The position numbers and the translations under genes are program-made. Below the pieces are notes generated by a model. That model worked only from the letters and a program-made list of their open reading frames with translations, had not been told where the DNA came from and did no database searches. From NCBI RefSeq assembly GCF_000585355.1, contig NZ_KK073873.1:956703-1020702 (forward strand): a stretch of DNA of 64,000 bases, given 5' to 3'. Shown in pieces: positions 57,953-64,000 of this stretch; the first letter of the stretch is position 1; each line of letters opens with the position of its first letter. This DNA comes from Xylanibacter oryzae DSM 17970. Lineage in GTDB: Bacteria; Bacteroidota; Bacteroidia; Bacteroidales; Bacteroidaceae.

Positions 57953-59161
57953 TTGAAAAAAATTATAACCATAATATTTTTATCAGTCTTCTTTCTTTCT
58001 TCGTGTTCAAATAAAGAAAGTAAAGCTACTGCTCCATGGGGAGAAACAATGAATGATACAGTTAGCAAATCGAAAAGCTTTACGATGAGTGATATTGTTA
58101 ACAATGGTGAGCTGATAATGCTTACTATGAATGGTCCTGAAAATTACTATGAATATCATGGTGCCGGATTTGGAACACAGTATCTTCTATGTGAAAAGTT
58201 TGCTCAGAAGTTAGGGGTAAGTTTGCGTGTTGAAGTGTGTAGAGACACTGCCGAATTAGTTAGAAGACTAAATAATGGAGACGGAGATATTATTGCCTTC
58301 CAATTGCCTAAAAACATAAAGGGTAGGGGCTCTCTTGTTTATTGTGGAGCACGAATTGATAGTCTTCATACGCAATGGGCGGTAAAAAAAGGTAATATGG
58401 AATTGGCTGATACATTAAACAAATGGTTTCGCCCGGAAATGGTAGCTCAAATAAATAAGGAAGAGACATATCTGTTAAGTAGTGGAAGTGTACGCCGGCA
58501 TGTTTACTCTCCTATGCTAAGCAGTAAAGGTGGAATAATATCTAAATATGATCATCTGTTTATGAGTTACGGTTCTGCAATAAGATGGGATTGGCGTTTG
58601 TTAGCTGCTCAATGTTATCAAGAGTCTTGCTTTGATCCTAAGGCAACGTCGTGGGCAGGAGCTTGTGGACTTATGCAGATTATGCCGTCTACCGCAGCAC
58701 ACTTGGGATTGCCTACAGGAGATCTATATGATCCGGAAGCGAATATCTCTGCCGCGTCAAGATACTTAATAGAATTATCTAATAAGTTACGTGATGTTCG
58801 AGACCCAATGGAGCGTACTTATTTTGTTCTGGCTTGCTATAATGGTGGTTATAATCATGTACGTGATGCAATGGCCTTGACAAATAAAAGCGGTAGGGAT
58901 CAGTATCGCTGGGCTGATGTTTCATACTATATTTTACAGTTGTGCAACGCCCGATATTATAATGATCCAATTGTTAAGCATGGATATATGAGAGGAACAG
59001 AAACAGTAGATTATGTAGATAGGATACGTCAGCGTTGGGCGCAATATAGGGGAGTGGCCCGTCCTGGTAGTTTTAGAGGAGGTTCACACCATATTCCATC
59101 TTTTAACAGCGATTATATGACACCCCATCGGGCAAAGAAACATTACAGATTTCATGTATAA
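57953..59161 (+). CDS. MltF-like membrane-bound lytic transglycosylase (TTG start)
   Basis: A 402-residue lipoprotein (lipobox FLSSC, Cys 18). Residues about 45-165 form a solute-binding (SBP_bac_3-like) domain and about 195-340 an SLT domain, with catalytic Glu in AAQCYQESCFDP, followed by GACGLMQIMPSTA and CYNGG. It cleaves peptidoglycan to anhydro-muropeptides. The reading frame lacks an ATG before residue 30; the signal peptide requires the TTG at 57953. Confidence 0.92.
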   Translation: MKKIITIIFLSVFFLSSCSNKESKATAPWGETMNDTVSKSKSFTMSDIVNNGELIMLTMNGPENYYEYHGAGFGTQYLLCEKFAQKLGVSLRVEVCRDTAELVRRLNNGDGDIIAFQLPKNIKGRGSLVYCGARIDSLHTQWAVKKGNMELADTLNKWFRPEMVAQINKEETYLLSSGSVRRHVYSPMLSSKGGIISKYDHLFMSYGSAIRWDWRLLAAQCYQESCFDPKATSWAGACGLMQIMPSTAAHLGLPTGDLYDPEANISAASRYLIELSNKLRDVRDPMERTYFVLACYNGGYNHVRDAMALTNKSGRDQYRWADVSYYILQLCNARYYNDPIVKHGYMRGTETVDYVDRIRQRWAQYRGVARPGSFRGGSHHIPSFNSDYMTPHRAKKHYRFHV

Positions 59162-59182
59162 TGATTAATCACTAATTTGAAG

Positions 59183-59626
59183 TTATTTCTTTACAAATTT
59201 GATTACAGCATCATTAGCCTTAAGTAGGTATATGCCAGTATTCAACTTATTTATTTTCAAATCAGCACGAGCCGCTATTGCTATCGTTCGCATCATAATT
59301 TTTCCATAAATGTCATATATGAAGAGATTTTGGTTCGGATTCAAACCGTCTATGATCAAATCGCTCCCCTGAAATCCGGCAATAGAAAAAATCTTAATAT
59401 CATTGATGTTTATTGAATCTGAAATATCCATTATAACTTTTGATGCTTCACGAGATGTACTACCGTCACTCCAATGAAAAAAAATCTTATCACCATCAAA
59501 TGTTATTTGATTTACCTTCTTATCAATATTTTTCCCATTAATGGTAATATTATGATAATTATTTTCTGCCAATACGCACAAAGGACATGACAGGAGGAAA
59601 TATAAAATTATTGATTTAAGATGCAT
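59183..59626 (-). CDS. Small secreted protein with type IX sorting (Por_Secre_tail) domain
   Basis: A 147-residue protein: signal peptide to about 20 (LSCPLCVLAEN), a short middle containing a KIFFHWSDGST element, then from about residue 80 a T9SS type A sorting tail (LFIYDIYGKIMM, KLNTGIYLLKANDAVIKFVKK-like end). The cargo part is only about 55 residues. It predicts secretion through the T9SS and cell-surface anchoring, consistent with the DUF5103 gene in the window. Confidence 0.8.
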   Translation of the reverse strand: MHLKSIILYFLLSCPLCVLAENNYHNITINGKNIDKKVNQITFDGDKIFFHWSDGSTSREASKVIMDISDSININDIKIFSIAGFQGSDLIIDGLNPNQNLFIYDIYGKIMMRTIAIAARADLKINKLNTGIYLLKANDAVIKFVKK

Positions 59627-59658
59627 AATGTAACAATTTCATTATAAGATTCTCGTTG

Positions 59659-59666
59659 CAAATATA
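59659..59666 (-). promoter_or_regulatory. -7 element of T9SS mini-protein gene
   Basis: TATATTTG on the minus strand, 32 bp upstream of the start. Confidence 0.55.
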
Positions 59667-59769
59667 AAGAAAAATACTATATAAATCATCATGGCATAAT
59701 TAAAAAAACTAAAATTCCTATCAATTTAGCAGTAAAATTAAAAATATATACAATATTTCTATATATTTA

Positions 59770-59799
59770 TTGTACGTTTATATTTAATGAGTACATTTG
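59770..59799 (+). promoter_or_regulatory. Promoter upstream of small ORF
   Basis: TTG (59770-59772) and TACATTTG (59792-59799) are 19 bp apart. The transcript would have a leader of about 130 nt before the small ORF, including a short hairpin (GCGTCT/AGGCGC near 59881-59903). Confidence 0.65.
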
Positions 59800-59936
59800 T
59801 ACGAAAATTTAATCAACGTCTTTAATAGACAAATGTATATTTAACCATTTATAAAAACAAAATTAATAAACCTATGACAAGCGTCTTCAAGTTTTTTAGG
59901 CGCATATCTTTAGTATTTATCTAAAATACAAGCATC

Positions 59937-60086
59937 ATGCATGTTACTATGATTAACGAACATATAGAGGACGGTCGACTCGATTCCTTCCCGAATCTAT
60001 ATTTCGCAGTGCCCACCGACAGATTTCGGAGGAGACGACATGGGTGGACACCTGTAGTCGTGATGATTACAGCGGTTGTGGTATAA
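59937..60086 (+). CDS. Small ORF, 49 codons, unknown function
   Basis: An ATG-initiated 49-residue frame in a 736-bp desert between convergent genes. GC is about 47% (70 of 150 bases), clearly above the AT-rich flanks. The peptide has an acidic N-terminal third (NEHIEDGRLD), an aromatic centre (FPNLYFAVP), a basic patch DRFRRRRHGW and a hydrophobic end (VVVMITAVVV). An internal ATG (codon 5) is an alternative start. I do not recognise it. It could be a leader peptide (the Arg run), a membrane-active small protein, or part of a structured RNA (GTGCCCACC can pair with GGTGGACAC). Confidence 0.5.
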   Translation: MHVTMINEHIEDGRLDSFPNLYFAVPTDRFRRRRHGWTPVVVMITAVVV

Positions 60087-60278
60087 CAGCATGATGCTTT
60101 CTATAAATAATTATTTGTCTTTTCACAAAAGGGTTTGTGCTAAATAGAAGGCAGTTTCATAGCGTGTATCATACAAATACATGGATGATATGATTCCTTA
60201 ACCATATTCTGAACTATAATACTTATTACGCTAAAGATCTCTCTGAACTGCTTTCTGATAAAAAGAGCTTTGAGTATA

Positions 60279-60337
60279 TTTGAAAATAGTGATTTTCAAA
60301 AGATTTATATGAAAAATGAAGAAAACTTTCATATAAA
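60279..60337. terminator. Two tandem hairpins downstream of beta-lactamase
   Basis: TTTGAAAAT (60279-60287) pairs with ATTTTCAAA (60292-60300), and TTTATATGAAA (60304-60314) with TTTCATATAAA (60327-60337), both perfect. They lie just past the beta-lactamase stop and may end transcription from either side; there is no strong T-run. Confidence 0.5.
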
Positions 60338-60363
60338 CACAAGACTTTGAGTTCCTCATGCTT

Positions 60364-61245
60364 TTATTTAGATATTTCTGATGTAGCTTGTTGGTATACA
60401 ACTTTAGCAATATCTGCTATGATTTTATAATTATTCTCTTTACTTTCTTTCGATTTCATAATAAATATGGCATACAGTATTGTGTGATTATCGGGTATCT
60501 GCATTACTCCAATATCGTTTACCACATAGCTACCAGGGAAAAAGGCAGAGCCCGTCTTATGAGCTACGATAACATCTTGAGGAATCTCAGTTTTCACCGA
60601 ACCAGTTGATGTCTCTGTCATTGTCTTAAACAAAAAGTCTCTCGAATCTGACAATAATATCTTTTTCTCATGAAATAATCTTAGCAATTGAATGGCACAA
60701 GTCGGCGTTGTCCAATTATAGAATTGAGCAGAAGGAGTAATATGTTGTTCTGCTTCTGTCTTTTTTATTTTCATTTCTGTAAGGCCAAGAGAACTGATAT
60801 AACTATTAACAGTTGATGTTCCACCTAACAGATGTATGAGAATATCACATCCATTATTGTCGCTTTGTGAAATCGTATAACGAATGATTTCAGACAGAGG
60901 CATTTTAATATTGCCTTCAGGATATCTGTCACGAATTGGACTCCATGTTCCAGGGAGCAGGTCTTTGGCTGTGATGAAAATGGAATCATTCAGACTCATC
61001 TTTCCTTTATCTACCTTAGTCAAAATATTTAGTGCGATGGGAAATTTAAAAACGCTTTGCATCGGAAAATGTTTATCACCGTTAATATTCAGTGTATTTC
61101 CAGTCTGAGTATCATAAATTGCAACACCTATTGTTGCATGTTTCCCTTTAATTATTTTGTTTATTCCTTTTCTGATACCATCTGTTTGTGCAAACGTGAA
61201 AGAAGAAACAAAAAGGAATATGAGATAAGAAATTATTCTTTTCAT
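60364..61245 (-). CDS. Class A (subclass A2-like) beta-lactamase
   Basis: A 293-residue exported serine beta-lactamase (signal peptide to about residue 19). Catalytic S64-V-F-K67 in MQSVFKFP, SDN loop at 128-130 in ISQSDNNG, KTEAEQH holding the omega-loop Glu, and KTG at 230-232 in AHKTGSAFF. The style of QSVFK and FYNW resembles the CepA/CblA/PER/VEB branch common in Bacteroidetes. Substrate range cannot be read from sequence. No mobile element flanks it, so it is probably a resident gene. Own promoter at 61309-61340. Confidence 0.92.
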   Translation of the reverse strand: MKRIISYLIFLFVSSFTFAQTDGIRKGINKIIKGKHATIGVAIYDTQTGNTLNINGDKHFPMQSVFKFPIALNILTKVDKGKMSLNDSIFITAKDLLPGTWSPIRDRYPEGNIKMPLSEIIRYTISQSDNNGCDILIHLLGGTSTVNSYISSLGLTEMKIKKTEAEQHITPSAQFYNWTTPTCAIQLLRLFHEKKILLSDSRDFLFKTMTETSTGSVKTEIPQDVIVAHKTGSAFFPGSYVVNDIGVMQIPDNHTILYAIFIMKSKESKENNYKIIADIAKVVYQQATSEISK

Positions 61246-61308
61246 CTTGTTTTATTTTGATTGATTCGTCTGATTATCTATTCTATGCAACGGCTACTAC
61301 ACCATGTG

Positions 61309-61340
61309 CAAAGATACAAATAATATTAACTCGGCACAAA
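61309..61340 (-). promoter_or_regulatory. Promoter of beta-lactamase
   Basis: On the minus strand TTTG (61337-61340) and TATCTTTG (61309-61316) are 20 bp apart, 63 bp upstream of the start codon. Confidence 0.75.
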
Positions 61341-61504
61341 TAATTTACAAAAAAGCATCATCTTATATGGTAATATAATTCTGCTTTACCTTTAAATATC
61401 TCGTAACTAATTGACTGATAGCATATGTGGCTGAAGGGTAATTGTACGACTTATCTAATAAAATGTCTGAGGGCTTTGCATATTTTATGGCCTTCACTTT
61501 ACGG

Positions 61505-61858
61505 AATATTTTTATAAATAAAATACCACCATGCCACTTTACGCTGTATATTACTGATATTTAACACATTATCCAGTGCAAGTCGTAAATTAATATGCCA
61601 CCAAACGCCACTGAAATACCCCTTGATGTTAAGAGCTATACTTTTGCATCTTCAAAGCTAAGCCCTAACAATGCAAAAGCTATTCTTTGACAATGCAATA
61701 GATATACTCCGACAAAGTAAAAGCTATACTCTGACAAATAGTATATAAGTCTTATTAGTTATTAGTGACATTTTGGTGGCATTTGGTGGCATATACATTT
61801 CACGTAAGTGCCTGATACAGAGGATCTGTGGTATTGTGACAGTGTTTACAAAAAATAT
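61505..61858. repeat. Nested-palindrome repeat element, copy 2, with five 22-bp tandem units
   Basis: Inner arms at 61593-61617 and 61770-61794 pair over 24 of 25 positions counting two G-U (ATATGCCACCAAA start). Outer arms (about 61505-61549 and 61813-61858) are weaker inverted repeats with TACCACCATGCCAC against GTGGTATTGTGAC. Between the inner arms, five units of exactly 22 bp run from 61630 to 61739, e.g. CAAAAGCTATTCTTTGACAATG. Layout and phrases match copy 1 at 5150-5497. Non-coding. Confidence 0.8.
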
Positions 61859-61882
61859 ATTGCGAAGTTCACTTTGCTATAA

Positions 61883-63376
61883 TTACCTTCTTGATGACCT
61901 GAAACCATCTAAATTATCGTATTTGCGTTTCATCATCCTAACATATATATTTTTAAGCCATATTTTATGTATGGCAATAAAAATAATGCCAATTATCAGC
62001 ATCATAAAATTAGCAGGTATATCTCCAAATAAAGCATGTACAATTGAATAAGAAATTGTTGGAACTAAGAATACTAAAATGTTAACGACCATAGGTATAT
62101 AGTTACTTTCAATTCCACCTTTAGATATAAGATTATTGTTGAGTGGTATAGTATTTTTGTTGTATACTGCCATCTGAAAGAAAAGAAAATAACATAAACC
62201 CGCAGTGAATAACATTATCGAAATCAGCTCAAAAAGAGTTGACTTACCTGTAAAAACTGTTGGAAGAAGTAAAACAAAAGGCAAAACTAGCAATGCTGAA
62301 TAAAAATAATATTTTGCTGTAAGTAAAGCTAAAATGTTTTCTTTATGTACAAGTAAACCATCTATGTAATTTCCTTCTATTCCCATAATTTTCACAATAA
62401 GCATAGCACCTATAATTGAAAAATTATAGAACATCCAAAAGAAAGTCATGCTTGAACCATATGTGCTCGTAAATGATATTATCATGCTGAACATTAAGAT
62501 AACAGCTATTGCTGAAATAAATGATTTACGCAACTTCTTATTGCGCATAATACTCTTGACTTCTAGCTTAATGAATTCGCCGGTTTGTCCATATCTATCA
62601 AAAAAGTTGAAGTTACTTACATTTTTTAATGCTTTCGTTTTTTCCTTTCCGAGTTCTTTCCATGTATATACATATTGCAATCTGCGATTAATTAAAACTA
62701 ATATAGCAAGTATTAATATAGCACACAAAAATACTATAATAGGGAATGATGTTATATAATTACTTATATGTGAATAGAATAAGCAGAATTTATCTATATT
62801 CAATTTGCCTGTTATGTACAGTGGCATATAAATTATTGCATATAAAATAGCCGGCATCCACCACCACCATATGTGATCATTAATAAGTGTACGCGATATA
62901 AGATACCATTGACTATTCGCCAATATCATAATATAATATACAAGCAGATAAGCTATTGCCACAAATATACCTTCACTGAATGTAACAGCCATTATTAGGT
63001 ATGGTATAAGCAAAGCGAACCACACAATGTTTCCCCATGAAAGCAGAGACGATATAACGAAGCAATTTATGCATGAGTACCTGGGTACGGGCAAAAGGAC
63101 ATATGGCTTAACTAATTGGGCCGGTGTCTGCTGGGCGACAAATCTAAAAAGGAAATCTACTAATAGTATAAAAGGCATTATTCCGAAAAGGAGCTCTCCA
63201 CCTGTAAATGACTTATCGTTATTAGCTGCGTAAGCCAATGATATTGAAATTAATATAAGGTATAAAGATGCAAACGCGCCCATTATATAGAGACCAATTT
63301 TAGCAGCCCTATTTTGTGACCAAATAGGGCTACGTCGTTCTGATAGTACTATATTTTTGCGCAATAATCTATACAT
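61883..63376 (-). CDS. DUF5687 multi-spanning membrane protein (ABC-2 permease-like)
   Basis: A 497-residue integral membrane protein with about 10-12 hydrophobic helices. The start MYRLLRKNIVLSERRSP, then FRFVAQQTPAQLVKPYVLLPVPR and the IWWWWMPAI segment are characteristic of DUF5687. Such proteins usually pair with an ABC ATPase, but none is adjacent here; the neighbour upstream is LolA-like (11-bp gap). Substrate unknown. Confidence 0.85.
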   Translation of the reverse strand: MYRLLRKNIVLSERRSPIWSQNRAAKIGLYIMGAFASLYLILISISLAYAANNDKSFTGGELLFGIMPFILLVDFLFRFVAQQTPAQLVKPYVLLPVPRYSCINCFVISSLLSWGNIVWFALLIPYLIMAVTFSEGIFVAIAYLLVYYIMILANSQWYLISRTLINDHIWWWWMPAILYAIIYMPLYITGKLNIDKFCLFYSHISNYITSFPIIVFLCAILILAILVLINRRLQYVYTWKELGKEKTKALKNVSNFNFFDRYGQTGEFIKLEVKSIMRNKKLRKSFISAIAVILMFSMIISFTSTYGSSMTFFWMFYNFSIIGAMLIVKIMGIEGNYIDGLLVHKENILALLTAKYYFYSALLVLPFVLLLPTVFTGKSTLFELISIMLFTAGLCYFLFFQMAVYNKNTIPLNNNLISKGGIESNYIPMVVNILVFLVPTISYSIVHALFGDIPANFMMLIIGIIFIAIHKIWLKNIYVRMMKRKYDNLDGFRSSRR

Positions 63377-63387
63377 ACCATTTATTA

Positions 63388-63993
63388 TTATCTGAGATCA
63401 ATGACTTCTGCCTTAGGAAACTCTTTAGAATTAAAGCGAAACATCCCATCACTAAGATTTTTGTTACGAAAATTACTAATAGTAATTGTACTCCATGATT
63501 TGCCTTGACGCATTCTTATAACAGATGGTTGAAATGTACCCTTATTTACTGTTATATACATTTCCGGTATAGCACGTGGTGATGATGCTGTTAAATGTAC
63601 AATATATTTTTCGCCAGAGGTTGTCATAGTATATTTATAACCATTATTGTACATATTGATGAAATTATAGGGATTAATTCTTTGAAGCTGTGCCTCATTA
63701 GGATTATTTACATTCACTTCATCGTTTTTCTTTACGTATGTCCATTCTGTCTTTCCGTCAAACCAGATGATGGCTTGAGGTGTGGATGCATGAAACTTTT
63801 TGCCCTTGATAGAAATTGTACCACTAACATTGCCGTATTTGTTTCCGGACATTGTGAAATTAGCACTTGCTCCACTACGTGAACCTATTACCTGTGCTGT
63901 TTTGTCCAAAACTTGTTTAGCTGTCTGGGCTGATGCTAATCCTGTAAAAGAAAATAGCATAATAATAATCAAATTGTTAATCTTAAAATTCAT
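63388..63993 (-). CDS. LolA-like outer-membrane lipoprotein carrier
   Basis: A 201-residue periplasmic protein with a signal peptide (IIIMLFSFTGLASAQ). LolA-like beta-barrel features: ISIKGKKFHASTPQAIIWFDGK, TEWTYVKKNDEVNVNNP and a central ITVNKGTFQPSVIRM. It should ferry lipoproteins to the outer membrane. Only 7 bases lie beyond its start in the window, so the upstream context is not visible. Confidence 0.87.
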   Translation of the reverse strand: MNFKINNLIIIMLFSFTGLASAQTAKQVLDKTAQVIGSRSGASANFTMSGNKYGNVSGTISIKGKKFHASTPQAIIWFDGKTEWTYVKKNDEVNVNNPNEAQLQRINPYNFINMYNNGYKYTMTTSGEKYIVHLTASSPRAIPEMYITVNKGTFQPSVIRMRQGKSWSTITISNFRNKNLSDGMFRFNSKEFPKAEVIDLR

Positions 63994-64000
63994 AATATAT

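Noticed and set aside
59937..60086. RNase P, SRP, tmRNA or 6S-type RNA in the GC-raised segment
   Set aside because: The conserved sequence cores of these RNAs (for example the SRP tetraloop region or the tmRNA T-arm end) could not be found, although an unknown structured RNA remains possible.
60364..61858. Composite transposon carrying the beta-lactamase
   Set aside because: Only one nested-palindrome element flanks the gene, there is no transposase, and the promoter is native in style.

Overview
The window looks like chromosomal DNA from a low-GC member of the Bacteroidales, most likely Prevotellaceae. The evidence is the repeated Bacteroidetes-type promoter (TTTG, about 19-20 bp, then TAnnTTTG) upstream of many genes. 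Further support comes from a serine palmitoyltransferase, two type IX secretion (T9SS) related genes (a DUF5103 plug protein and a mini-protein with a Por sorting tail) and several Bacteroidetes-restricted families (DUF5113 sensor, DUF5687, TlpA-like). There is no rRNA, CRISPR array, prophage or intact insertion sequence. One tRNA, tRNA-Pro(UGG), is present.

Layout. 1-951: tail of a pectin-deacetylating CE12 enzyme with a truncated CE8 module. 948-5128: beta-helix lipoprotein, PerR-like regulator with reverse rubrerythrin, cytidine deaminase, GH73/LysM hydrolase. 5.1-10.6 kb: an unusual repeat element, TlpA-like protein, zinc-ribbon protein, GH25 lysozyme. 10.6-16.4 kb: hexuronate catabolism (nhaC, uxaA and lacI divergent from kdgK and eda), which fits downstream of pectin breakdown at the left edge. 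16.4-21.2 kb: a three-gene signalling locus (large DUF5112/DUF5113-type sensor, response regulator, short AbgT-like membrane protein). 21.2-24.9 kb: Nudix, ispE, dnaB, SGNH hydrolase. 25-31.4 kb: leucine/branched-chain operon leuA-leuC-leuD-(citramalate synthase-like)-leuB, preceded by a leader peptide and attenuator. 31.4-36 kb: TPR protein, purine permease, lipid kinase, serine palmitoyltransferase, tRNA-Pro. 36.6-39.8 kb: DUF5103 protein and the GGGtGRT/NifU-like pair. 40.4-50.5 kb: DUF4375 acidic protein, smpB, metH, HAD phosphatase, kdsB, MORN protein, YhcH, glgB, DUF6057-like protein. 50.5-57.8 kb: a tight minus-strand unit hisG-hisD-hisC-DUF3298-rsmG-MBL-ruvC-tandem ABC. 57.9-64 kb: MltF-like transglycosylase, T9SS mini-protein, an isolated 49-codon small ORF, class A beta-lactamase, a second copy of the repeat element, DUF5687 membrane protein, LolA-like protein.

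Most notable observations: (1) a complete leader-peptide attenuator before leuA with mutually exclusive 10-bp antiterminator and terminator stems; (2) two copies, 56 kb apart, of a roughly 350-bp intergenic element built as nested inverted arms around an array of 22-bp tandem units; (3) a promoter-equipped small ORF of distinctly higher GC in a 0.7-kb gene desert; (4) the two-component/AbgT-like locus, whose sensor lacks a recognisable H-box and an ATG start. Several start codons were chosen because the first in-frame start overlaps the -7 promoter element.
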